From JBBQUP01 sp038212305 (GTDB lineage Bacteria > Bacteroidota > Bacteroidia > Bacteroidales > Marinilabiliaceae), in assembly GCA_038212305.1 (NCBI GenBank), contig JBBQUP010000007.1:1-58711 (forward strand): DNA of 58,711 bases, written 5' to 3'. The notes under the pieces were generated by a model. The model ran no database searches. It saw nothing but the letters and a program-made list of their open reading frames with translations, and was not told the DNA's origin. Of this stretch, positions 43,516 through 50,842 are shown one piece after another (the stretch's first letter is position 1; each line of letters begins with the position of its first letter). A program made the position numbers and the translations under genes.

Positions 43516-43581
43516 TTAGCTCTCACCTCTGGGTTGAAAGTTGTATCCGTGCCACCACCAATATTTGTTAGTTGAAAACAT
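43516..43581 (-). CDS. trpL: trp operon leader peptide with three consecutive Trp codons
   Basis: A 21-residue ORF reading MFSTNKYWWWHGYNFQPRGE then Ser, with tryptophan at codons 8, 9 and 10 (TGGTGGTGG, + 43552-43560). Tryptophan is rare, so three in a row in a short leader upstream of trpE is strong evidence of a translation-sensing leader. When charged tRNA-Trp is short, the ribosome stalls at the three codons and the downstream terminator should fail to form. A second RNA stem can pair GGATACAACTTT with AAAGTCGTATGC (10 of 12), overlapping the leader's 3' half, which a stalled or moving ribosome would disturb. It was too short for routine gene calling. Confidence 0.88.
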   Translation of the reverse strand: MFSTNKYWWWHGYNFQPRGES

Positions 43582-43609
43582 TGTTTCGTTACAATTGTTA
43601 ATTAGATCG

Positions 43610-43641
43610 CAAGTTTAAGTAATAGATTTTGTATTTGCAAT
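43610..43641 (-). promoter_or_regulatory. trp operon promoter
   Basis: On the minus strand ATTG (43641-43638) is followed after 20 nt by TAAACTTG (43617-43610), 7 of 8 matches to TAnnTTTG. The spacing suits the Bacteroidota -33/-7 arrangement. The leader start codon lies 28 nt downstream. Confidence 0.6.
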
Positions 43642-43644
43642 AAT

Positions 43645-43667
43645 GATGATGTAAAATTTTCATCATC
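43645..43667. promoter_or_regulatory. Palindromic element upstream of the trp promoter
   Basis: GATGATG (43645-43651) and CATCATC (43661-43667) form a 7-bp inverted repeat around TAAAATTTT. It lies just upstream of the -33 element, between the trp leader and the divergent GNAT-nitrilase gene, a suitable place for a regulator or an AT-rich upstream element. Confidence 0.4.
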
Positions 43668-43805
43668 CACAAAAAAAGGGATATTTATCTTATTGGAATT
43701 AAATTGTAGAATTCTCTGTGAAGTGAATGATATTTTGAATTATTTTTCAATATGCAATTTTCTTTCTAACTAACTTCACAATCGATTTAAAAATCAAGAA
43801 TATAT

Positions 43806-45335
43806 ATGGAAGATTCAACACGAGTAGAGTTGCGTAATTTACGCATCGAGGATTATCAAGGATTAAAAACATCAATGATTGAAGCCTATAGCAATTGGCC
43901 CGGTGCGTATTGGCAAGAGGAGCAGGTAAAAACATTGCTGAATATTTTTCCAGAGGGACAATTGGCTGTTTTGGTTAATGGTGAAGTGGCTGGATGTGCT
44001 TTATCCATTATTATTCGATACGAACATTTTGGTGATGAACATACCTACAGTGAAATAACCGGGAATTACACGTTTAATACACATACGCCTAAGGGTGACA
44101 TGTTGTATGGCATTGATGTGTTTATCCGTCCCGAGAACCGTGGACTTCGTTTAGGAAGGCGATTATACGATGCGCGGAAAGAGCTGTGTGAAAAGCTTAA
44201 TCTTCAAGCCATACTTTTTGGCGGTAGACTACCAAATTATCATAAGTATTCCGATGAAATGACTCCCAAAGAGTACATTCAAAAGGTGAAAATGCGCGAA
44301 ATTCATGATCCAACGCTTAATTTTCAGTTGGCCAACGATTTTCACGTAAAAAAAGTCCTTAAAGGCTACATGCCTGGTGATTTGGAGTCGAAAGAGTTTG
44401 CTGCTTTGTTGCAATGGGATAATATTTACTATACGCAACGAGGTGTTAAACGAAGCAATTATAAGCCCATTGTGCGTTTGGGATTGGTTCAATGGCAAAT
44501 GAGACATTTTAGCGGATTGCCAGAACTGTTCGATAGCGTTGAGTTTTTTGTGGATGCCGTTTCGGGTTACAAGAGCGATTTTATATTGTTCCCTGAGTTT
44601 TTTAACGCGCCATTAATGTCCAAATCGAATAACCTGAGCGAAGCGCAGGCTATTCGTCATTTAGCCACGTTTACAGAGGATATTCGCAAGAAATTCATGG
44701 AGTTTGCAGTCAGTTACAATGTTAATATCATAACTGGTAGCATGCCTGCTATGCGTGGCGACAAGCTGTACAATGTGGGTTATCTCTGCCGACGAAATGG
44801 AACGTATGAAGAGTATGAAAAAATTCATGTCACACCCGATGAAGCCAAGTTTTGGGGCTTGTCTGGTGGATCAAAAATAAAAACGTTTCAAACCGACTGT
44901 GGAACAATTGGCGTTTTAATTTGCTACGATGTTGAGTTTCCTGAATTAGCTAGGATTTTGGCCGATCAGAAGATGAAAGTGTTGTTTGTGCCATTCTTAA
45001 CCGACACTCAAAATGGCTACTCTCGAGTTCGACATTGTGCTCAGGCGCGTGCCATCGAAAACGAGTGTTATGTGGCCATTGCCGGAAGTGTAGGTAATTT
45101 GCCTAAGGTGGAGAATATGGACATTAATTATGCCCAGTCGGTGGTATTTACACCCTGCGATTTTGCATTTCCTGCCAATGGCGTAAAAGCAGAAGCGACA
45201 CCGAATACCGAAATGATTTTAGTGGCCGATGTGGATTTGGACTTGTTGGCCGAATTGCATCGGTACGGCAGTGTTCGAAACCTAAACGATCGACGAACCG
45301 ATATTTTTCAATTAACCTATAAAGGTCAGGAATAA
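43806..45335 (+). CDS. GNAT N-acetyltransferase / carbon-nitrogen hydrolase fusion
   Basis: A 509-residue two-domain protein. The N-terminal GNAT domain (about 1-200) has RPENRGLRLGRRLYDARKEL, the acetyl-CoA loop. The C-terminal nitrilase-superfamily domain (about 225-505) has the catalytic triad Glu (FILFPEFFNAP), Lys (YEEYEKIHVTPDE) and Cys (GVLICYDVEFPELARIL). This fused architecture is known in bacteria, where it may deamidate or hydrolyse a small amide linked to an acetyl transfer; the substrate is unknown. It is monocistronic and divergent from trp. Confidence 0.9.
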   Translation: MEDSTRVELRNLRIEDYQGLKTSMIEAYSNWPGAYWQEEQVKTLLNIFPEGQLAVLVNGEVAGCALSIIIRYEHFGDEHTYSEITGNYTFNTHTPKGDMLYGIDVFIRPENRGLRLGRRLYDARKELCEKLNLQAILFGGRLPNYHKYSDEMTPKEYIQKVKMREIHDPTLNFQLANDFHVKKVLKGYMPGDLESKEFAALLQWDNIYYTQRGVKRSNYKPIVRLGLVQWQMRHFSGLPELFDSVEFFVDAVSGYKSDFILFPEFFNAPLMSKSNNLSEAQAIRHLATFTEDIRKKFMEFAVSYNVNIITGSMPAMRGDKLYNVGYLCRRNGTYEEYEKIHVTPDEAKFWGLSGGSKIKTFQTDCGTIGVLICYDVEFPELARILADQKMKVLFVPFLTDTQNGYSRVRHCAQARAIENECYVAIAGSVGNLPKVENMDINYAQSVVFTPCDFAFPANGVKAEATPNTEMILVADVDLDLLAELHRYGSVRNLNDRRTDIFQLTYKGQE

Positions 45336-45341
45336 AACACG

Positions 45342-45377
45342 AAAACGCCCGATGAAATTTCTTTTATCGGGCGTTTT
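45342..45377. terminator. Bidirectional terminator between GNAT-nitrilase and dnaJ
   Basis: A 12-bp perfect stem (AAAACGCCCGAT at 45342-45353 with ATCGGGCGTTTT at 45366-45377). T tracts on both strands let it serve both convergent genes. Confidence 0.88.
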
Positions 45378-45394
45378 TGTATGATTAGGTATTG

Positions 45395-46561
45395 TTATTC
45401 AAACATGTTTTTCACGCGGTTAAAAAAACCTGCTTCTTCTGCATCGCTAGGTTTGGGTTCAAAAGTAGTTGATTCTTTTAGCTTTTCAACCGATTTTTTA
45501 TCTTCTTTCGAGAGTTCTTTGGGGATGAAAACCTGAACTCGAACCAATAAATCGCCTTTACCATATCCATTGACTTCAGGTATTCCTTTTCCTCTTAAAC
45601 GAAGCGTTTTGCCTGGCTGAGTACCTGCATCTATCTTTACTTTCACTCGTCCTTCAATGGTTGGAATCTCTACCGTTGAACCAAGCACCGCATCTGGTAT
45701 GCTTAAATGAAGATTAAAAACAACATCATTACCATCGCGGATGAGTTCGGGATGTGCTTCTTCTTCAATCACAACTAATAAATCTCCATTGATACCACCT
45801 CGTCGGGCTGCATTTCCTCGTCCTGAAACAGATAATTGCATGCCTTCTTCAACTCCAGCAGGTATATTAATGGTTAAGATTTCCTCATCTTTCATTATAC
45901 CTTCGCCGGCGCATTGAGCACATTTTTGAGTAATAATTTTCCCTTCACCATTACAAGTAGGACAGGTCGATTGGGTTTGCATCTGCCCTAAAATGGTATT
46001 GCTAATACGTATCACTTGCCCTTGCCCATTACACGTTGAACAAGTACTGTGACTTGATCCTGCTGCTGCACCTGTTCCTGTACAATGTTTACACTCAACG
46101 TATTTTTTGACTTTTAATTTTTTCTCAACTCCATTGGCAATCTCTTGAAGGTTAAGTTTTACTTTAACTCTTAAGTTCGTTCCTTTGTTAACTCTACGGC
46201 CGCCTCGAGAGCTCCCGCCGCCGCCAAAACCACCAAATCCACCGCCAAAACCACCACTGAAAATATCGCCAAAATGAGAGAAAATATCATCCATTGACAT
46301 TCCACCTCCGAATCCACCACCACCTCCAGATGCACCACCAACTCCTGCATGTCCATATTGGTTATATCGCTGGCGTTTTTCTGTATTGCTTAATACCTCA
46401 TAGGCTTCAGCAGCCTCTTTAAATTTCTCCTCCGATGCTTTATCGCCTGGGTTTTTATCAGGATGATATTGAATGGCCTTTTTTCGGTAGGCTTTCTTTA
46501 TCTCCTCAGCTGATGCCGATTTCGACACTTCAAGTATTTCGTAAAAATCTCTTTTTGACAT
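45395..46561 (-). CDS. dnaJ: Chaperone DnaJ
   Basis: A 388-residue type I J-protein. The J domain (about 1-70) has KAIQYHPDKNPGDKASEEKF with the HPD motif. A Gly/Phe-rich region follows. Four zinc CxxCxGxG units come next (CKHCTGTG, CSTCNGQG, CPTCNGEG, CAQCAGEG), then the substrate-binding C-terminal domain (VEIPTIEGRVKVKIDAGTQP). It stimulates DnaK ATPase. The ATG at 46561 gives the usual MSKRDFYEILEV start. It lies 10 nt after grpE; dnaK is not in the window. Confidence 0.97.
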   Translation of the reverse strand: MSKRDFYEILEVSKSASAEEIKKAYRKKAIQYHPDKNPGDKASEEKFKEAAEAYEVLSNTEKRQRYNQYGHAGVGGASGGGGGFGGGMSMDDIFSHFGDIFSGGFGGGFGGFGGGGSSRGGRRVNKGTNLRVKVKLNLQEIANGVEKKLKVKKYVECKHCTGTGAAAGSSHSTCSTCNGQGQVIRISNTILGQMQTQSTCPTCNGEGKIITQKCAQCAGEGIMKDEEILTINIPAGVEEGMQLSVSGRGNAARRGGINGDLLVVIEEEAHPELIRDGNDVVFNLHLSIPDAVLGSTVEIPTIEGRVKVKIDAGTQPGKTLRLRGKGIPEVNGYGKGDLLVRVQVFIPKELSKEDKKSVEKLKESTTFEPKPSDAEEAGFFNRVKNMFE

Positions 46562-46571
46562 GGAGTTTGTG

Positions 46572-47156
46572 TTATTGGGCAATTACCACTTTTGAAAATC
46601 TAAGAACTTTATCGTGTAGCATATAGCCTTTTTCCACGCATTCAATCACTTTACCCTTCATTTCAGGACTTGATGCTGGGATGTGTGTAATCGCTTCGTG
46701 CAAGTCAGTATCGAAAGGAAGTTCTTTGGCTTCAATTTCTTTAATTCCTTGCTGGTTTAAGAAGTCTTTAAATTTATTGTATATCAAATAAATACCTTCT
46801 TTAACAGCATTCAAATCCTTTGAATCATCTACGTGCGATAAACCTCTTTCAAAATCATCCACAACAGGTAATATCCCTTTTAGAATATTTTCTCCAGCTG
46901 TTTTGGTTAATTCCATTTTCTCTTTCAATGTTCTTTTACGGTAGTTGTCGAACTCGGCTGAAAGACGTAAGTATTTATCGTTTATTTCGTTGTATTTTAG
47001 GTTGATTGCTGCAATTTCGTCTTCTGCACTTTTGCAACAATTTTCTTCTGTTGAAGCAGTTTCGGTGTTTTCAAGTATATCATCTACCTGATTGTCGTCA
47101 TTTATCTCCATTTTTTCAGGGCCTTCAACTTTTTCTTTGTGTGCTTTTTTGCTCAT
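46572..47156 (-). CDS. grpE: Nucleotide exchange factor GrpE
   Basis: A 194-residue DnaK co-chaperone. An acidic, variable N-terminus (about 1-50) precedes the long helix (LKYNEINDKYLRLSAEFDNY then RKRTLKEKMELTKTA). The C-terminal beta domain ends with DTDLHEAITHIPASSPEMKG and VIECVEKGYMLHDKVLRFSKV, the GrpE signature. It is in one operon with dnaJ. Confidence 0.96.
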   Translation of the reverse strand: MSKKAHKEKVEGPEKMEINDDNQVDDILENTETASTEENCCKSAEDEIAAINLKYNEINDKYLRLSAEFDNYRKRTLKEKMELTKTAGENILKGILPVVDDFERGLSHVDDSKDLNAVKEGIYLIYNKFKDFLNQQGIKEIEAKELPFDTDLHEAITHIPASSPEMKGKVIECVEKGYMLHDKVLRFSKVVIAQ

Positions 47157-47233
47157 TTGGTTTGTTTGTTTTTATCTGATTGGCGCGCAAATTTATACAA
47201 TTATTCTGCCATTCCCCATTTTTTGCCAAATTG

Positions 47234-47249
47234 ACAGGTTTAAACCTGT
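47234..47249. repeat. 16-bp perfect palindrome upstream of grpE
   Basis: ACAGGTTTAAACCTGT is a perfect palindrome 78 nt before the grpE start codon. It could be an operator for a dimeric regulator, but I do not recognise the site as CIRCE or any named heat-shock box. Confidence 0.45.
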
Positions 47250-47254
47250 TTTAA

Positions 47255-47287
47255 ACAAAAAGAGGGTGAATCAAATTCATCCCTCTT
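47255..47287 (-). terminator. Terminator of the TlpA-like genes
   Basis: AAGAGGGTGAAT (47260-47271) pairs with ATTCATCCCTCTT (47275-47287) with one bulged base. On the minus strand CTCTTTTTG follows. It lies about 40 nt past the stop of the 47327 gene. Confidence 0.7.
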
Positions 47288-47326
47288 AATTTTTATTCAA
47301 TAATTGGCAGTTTCTCCTAACTATTG

Positions 47327-47830
47327 CTATTTAAGTATTCCTTTTAATGTCAGTATTAGCTGCTCCCCTCTAAGGTTCTTGGCAATTATAATTCCTTTCG
47401 AATCAATTAAAAAATTTGCAGGAATAGAGTTTACCGAATACAATTGTGCTCCGTTACTTTTCCATCCACCTAAATCGCTTACATGCGATGCCCAGCTTAA
47501 TTTATCTGTTTCTATTGCTTTGATCCAAGCATCTTTGCTTTTGTCTAATGAAACACTGTACACTTCAAAACCTTTACCCGCTTTATTTTTAAACTCGTTG
47601 TAAGCTGCTACAACCGCTGGATTTTCATGTCGACATGGGCCACACCACGATGCCCAAAAATCAATTAATACAACTTTACCTTTAAGTGATGATAGTTTAA
47701 TCTCTTTTCCTTCAGGCGAGTTGAACGATAATTCAGGTGCTTTTTGCCCAATTTCTAATCCGGTAATTGTTTGAGCTTCAAGTGAAACAACAAACAATAG
47801 TAACGGCAAAACACTAAGTATCTTCTTCAT
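47327..47830 (-). CDS. TlpA family thiol-disulfide protein
   Basis: A 167-residue secreted redoxin. A signal peptide (KKILSVLPLLLFVVSLEAQ) precedes an AhpC/TSA-like domain with FWASWCGPCRHENPAVVAAY (CGPC active site near residue 60), and the cis-Pro loop SVNSIPANFLIDSKGIIIAK is conserved. It probably reduces cysteines in the periplasm. The next gene upstream (47914-48453), the same size class and direction, is a paralogue that lacks the cysteines; the two may be transcribed together, 83 nt apart. Confidence 0.88.
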   Translation of the reverse strand: MKKILSVLPLLLFVVSLEAQTITGLEIGQKAPELSFNSPEGKEIKLSSLKGKVVLIDFWASWCGPCRHENPAVVAAYNEFKNKAGKGFEVYSVSLDKSKDAWIKAIETDKLSWASHVSDLGGWKSNGAQLYSVNSIPANFLIDSKGIIIAKNLRGEQLILTLKGILK

Positions 47831-47913
47831 AAAAACAATTCTTTTAGTCTAACCTATTCGTATTCTAAGCAAAATAGCAATTATCGTGCAAAACAAATAG
47901 TGACATTCGTAAA

Positions 47914-48453
47914 TCAGATGGTTTGTTTTTGTGAGAGTTTTTGAAGCGTAGCTTTAATGTCTGATAATGAGGTTGATGAAGTTACAATTCGGCCATCTCC
48001 ATCTAGAAGATATTTAACCATGTTTTGACCACGGTACAGCTTTACCAAAGGGGAATCATTGCCTTTGTAATCGCAGATATGCAATGGATAAACTAAATTG
48101 TCGGTTGCAATTGCTTTTATAACAGGGTTTTTAAAGCGATCTAATGAGATGCTTACAATAGTAAATCCATCAGCATTCGAAAATTTATTGGCTTGGAATT
48201 CTTGGTAAAGTGCTGATTTTTCGGAATTTGCTATTCTAGAGTTGGCGTCATATGAGGCCCAGAAATCAATTAGTACCATCTTCCCTTTTAACGAATTCAA
48301 ATCGATCTTCAATCCATCAATAGTTTTTTCGTTGATAAGGGGTGCGCTATTGCCGATCTTCAATCCTGTATGAACTTTGTTCGTTTCATTGATAAACGAC
48401 AAAAATGCAAATCCTACGACAGCAATCGCAATTGTTAGTTTTAATAATTTCAT
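47914..48453 (-). CDS. Cysteine-less TlpA-like protein
   Basis: A 179-residue thioredoxin-fold protein with a signal peptide (KLTIAIAVVGFAFLSFI). The framework matches its neighbour (GKMVLIDFWASYDANSRIAN for GKVVLIDFWASWCGPCRHEN), but both active-site cysteines are absent: WCGPC is replaced by YDANS. It therefore cannot perform dithiol exchange in the usual way, and may bind a partner or regulate the redox-active paralogue. I recall that Cys-less WASYDAxSR-type variants occur in Bacteroidota, so this is a conserved form rather than decay, but I could not check this. Confidence 0.8.
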   Translation of the reverse strand: MKLLKLTIAIAVVGFAFLSFINETNKVHTGLKIGNSAPLINEKTIDGLKIDLNSLKGKMVLIDFWASYDANSRIANSEKSALYQEFQANKFSNADGFTIVSISLDRFKNPVIKAIATDNLVYPLHICDYKGNDSPLVKLYRGQNMVKYLLDGDGRIVTSSTSLSDIKATLQKLSQKQTI

Positions 48454-48758
48454 GTTTTTTTAATTCGTGAAACAAATTCGCCACAAAGATTTATAAAAAA
48501 ATGGCGACAATAAGAATATTTAGATTAAAGTGAATATTCTGATGATTAAGGGGTGTAATTCGATTACAAAGATATGCTGCAAAGCAGAAAAAACAATTTT
48601 ATTTTTATTGGAAAATAGATAAATAATGTTAATTTTATACAAAACACACTTAAGTTCTTGAAAATCAGAGGTGTTATTTTTTGTATTTTGAGGTTTAAAT
48701 TAGTGAATTCGTTGCGAAACGATGCAGTTTTAAGGTCTTGTTTGAATATTTAGAAAAT
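48454..48758. other. Intergenic region between the Cys-less TlpA-like gene and murA
   Basis: AT-rich, with no gene that I can support. It must hold the promoter of the leftward TlpA-like pair near its left end. The murA terminator follows at 48759-48796. Confidence 0.4.
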
Positions 48759-48796
48759 AAAAAGAGGTGAATTATTGTCATAAAACACCTCTTTTT
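48759..48796. terminator. Terminator of murA
   Basis: An 11-bp perfect stem (AAAAAGAGGTG at 48759-48769, CACCTCTTTTT at 48786-48796) around a 16-nt loop, with T tracts on both strands. It lies 21 nt past the murA stop. Confidence 0.85.
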
Positions 48797-48816
48797 TATT
48801 CAATTGTTATTCGTTT

Positions 48817-50124
48817 TTAATCAACTCGTTTGATTGATGCCCCAATAGCATTTAATCGTTCATCGATATTTTGATAACCACGATCGATTTGCTCGATGTT
48901 ATGTATCGTGCTTTTCCCTTGAGCTGACATAGCCGCAATCAAAAGCGACACTCCAGCTCGAATGTCTGGCGATGACATGGTGGCTGCTCTTAATGGAGTC
49001 TCTTTATTCATGCCAATTACACTGGCTCTGTGTGGGTCGCATAAAATAATCCGAGCTCCCATATCAATGAGTTTATCGACAAAGAAAAGACGGCTCTCAA
49101 ACATTTTTTGATGGATAAGCACACTTCCTTTAGCCTGAGTCGCAACTACTAAAAATATACTTAGCAAATCGGGAGTTAAGCCCGGCCATGGTGCATCAGC
49201 AATGGTCATAATAGATCCATCAATAAAAGTATCTATTTCGTAGTTTTGCTGACGTGGAATAAATATATCATCGTTTTTAAATTCCATTCGAATGCCTAAA
49301 CGCGAAAAGGCGTACGGTATAATTCCCAATTGGTCGATGCGGGCATTTTTTATGGTTATTTCCGATGAGGTCATGGCTGCCAAACCTATAAAACTGCCAA
49401 TTTCAATCATATCTGGAAGAAGAGTGTGTGTGCATCCTGCTAATTGATCAACACCAGTAATTGTTAGTAGATTCGATCCGATGCCATTAATAGTAGCTCC
49501 CATTTGTTGCAGCATTCTACAAAGTTGTTGAACGTAAGGTTCGCAAGCTGCGTTGTATATCGTTGTTGTTCCAGGCGTTAATACTGCCGCCATAACAATG
49601 TTGGCTGTTCCTGTAACCGATGCTTCGTCTAAAAGCATGTAGACACCTTTTAAATTGGATGCTTCTACAGTATAAAATATCTCATCGGGATTAAAAACAA
49701 ACTTAGCACCCATTTTTTCGAATCCTAAGAAATGGGTATCTAATCGTCTTCGGCCAATTTTATCACCTCCTGGTTTAGGAAAATAAGCTTTGCCAAAACG
49801 TGCCAGTAATGGCCCCATTATCATGATTGAACCTCGTAAAGATGCAGCTCGTTTTTTGAAATCATCAGATTGCATATAGGTCAAATCCACGTCTTTGGCC
49901 TTAAAAGTGCAAACATCTGGAGTTAATCGTTTGGTTTCAACGCCCATTCGAGATAACAAGTCGATTAGATTGTTAACATCCAATATATTGGGAATATTTT
50001 GAATGGTAATGGGTTCGGAGGTTAGCAGTGTTGCGCAAATAACCTGTAGTGCTTCATTTTTTGCCCCTTGTGGGCTGAGTTCGCCTTTTAGATAGCGTCC
50101 TCCTTCAATTTCGAAACTGCTCAT
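48817..50124 (-). CDS. murA: UDP-N-acetylglucosamine 1-carboxyvinyltransferase
   Basis: A 435-residue enolpyruvyl transferase that starts peptidoglycan precursor synthesis in the cytoplasm. Motifs include LSPQGAKNEALQVICATLL at the start, SLRGSIMIMGPLLARFGKAY near residue 95 and IRAGVSLLIAAMSAQGKSTI near 390. In the active-site loop the sequence is PGGDKIGRRRLDTH, where E. coli and most MurA have PGGC; the Cys that fosfomycin alkylates is replaced by Asp. This substitution is known in naturally fosfomycin-insensitive MurA enzymes. The gene is 20 nt after the DUF4290 gene, in the same direction. Confidence 0.96.
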   Translation of the reverse strand: MSSFEIEGGRYLKGELSPQGAKNEALQVICATLLTSEPITIQNIPNILDVNNLIDLLSRMGVETKRLTPDVCTFKAKDVDLTYMQSDDFKKRAASLRGSIMIMGPLLARFGKAYFPKPGGDKIGRRRLDTHFLGFEKMGAKFVFNPDEIFYTVEASNLKGVYMLLDEASVTGTANIVMAAVLTPGTTTIYNAACEPYVQQLCRMLQQMGATINGIGSNLLTITGVDQLAGCTHTLLPDMIEIGSFIGLAAMTSSEITIKNARIDQLGIIPYAFSRLGIRMEFKNDDIFIPRQQNYEIDTFIDGSIMTIADAPWPGLTPDLLSIFLVVATQAKGSVLIHQKMFESRLFFVDKLIDMGARIILCDPHRASVIGMNKETPLRAATMSSPDIRAGVSLLIAAMSAQGKSTIHNIEQIDRGYQNIDERLNAIGASIKRVD

Positions 50125-50144
50125 GTGGTGAACGTGCGAAAATA

Positions 50145-50744
50145 TTATAGTTTTTTAATTTTTTGCTTTTTCTGGGGACGAAATTGCTTTGCCGGTGCTG
50201 AATCTTTGAATTCGGGAAACTTAATATCATCCTCAACAGTTAGTTTCCCTCCTGATAGTCTTTTTAAATCAGCAACTACTCGTTCATCACTGGCTGCATC
50301 TCTATTGTATGTTAAGAGAGATTTTTTCATGTGATTGGCAATGAGTTGAATTAGTGCTTTTTTTTCTTCTTCATTTTCATGAATAATAGCCTTTTCAATT
50401 AATACTTCCACTAATTTGCCATAATGCATAAATTTTATGCGTTGCGATGAATAGGGAACAACTTCAGGTTTAGTTTGAAAAGTTGCTGGTTCAGGAATCT
50501 CATATGGGAAATCTATATCCAATTTGAATTCGGCCATAATTGCCAAATGATCCCATAGTTTATGTTTAAAATCAGCAACATCTCTAAGGTGAGGGAACAT
50601 GTTGCCCATAATAACTATGATGGTTTTGGCGCAACGGGAGCGCTCTTCCCTATCTTCGATAGATATGGCATGATTAACCATTTTTTGTACATGGCGACCA
50701 TACTCCGGTAAGACCAGTTGTTTTCTGTTTGAATTATAATCCAT
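50145..50744 (-). CDS. DUF4290 domain-containing protein
   Basis: A 199-residue soluble protein almost entirely covered by DUF4290, a domain largely confined to Bacteroidota. It begins YNSNRKQLVLPEYGRHVQKM and has RSRCAKTIIVIMGNMFPHLR and LLTYNRDAASDERVVADLKR. The C-terminus is lysine-rich (RPQKKQKIKKL). The function is unknown. It is probably cotranscribed with murA, as is often seen in the phylum. Confidence 0.85.
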   Translation of the reverse strand: MDYNSNRKQLVLPEYGRHVQKMVNHAISIEDREERSRCAKTIIVIMGNMFPHLRDVADFKHKLWDHLAIMAEFKLDIDFPYEIPEPATFQTKPEVVPYSSQRIKFMHYGKLVEVLIEKAIIHENEEEKKALIQLIANHMKKSLLTYNRDAASDERVVADLKRLSGGKLTVEDDIKFPEFKDSAPAKQFRPQKKQKIKKL

Positions 50745-50842
50745 TTATAAAAGTGTGTAGTTACAGGTGAGTGTCTTGTAATGAAACTTAGCAATTAGTT
50801 GCCTTAAAAAAGAGACACTTCTAGAAGTTTTACGAAGCGAAA

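Noticed and set aside
50800..50832. Palindrome ACTTCTAGAAGT with a U tract as helicase terminator
   Set aside because: The stem would be only 4 bp with a usable loop, too weak to claim.
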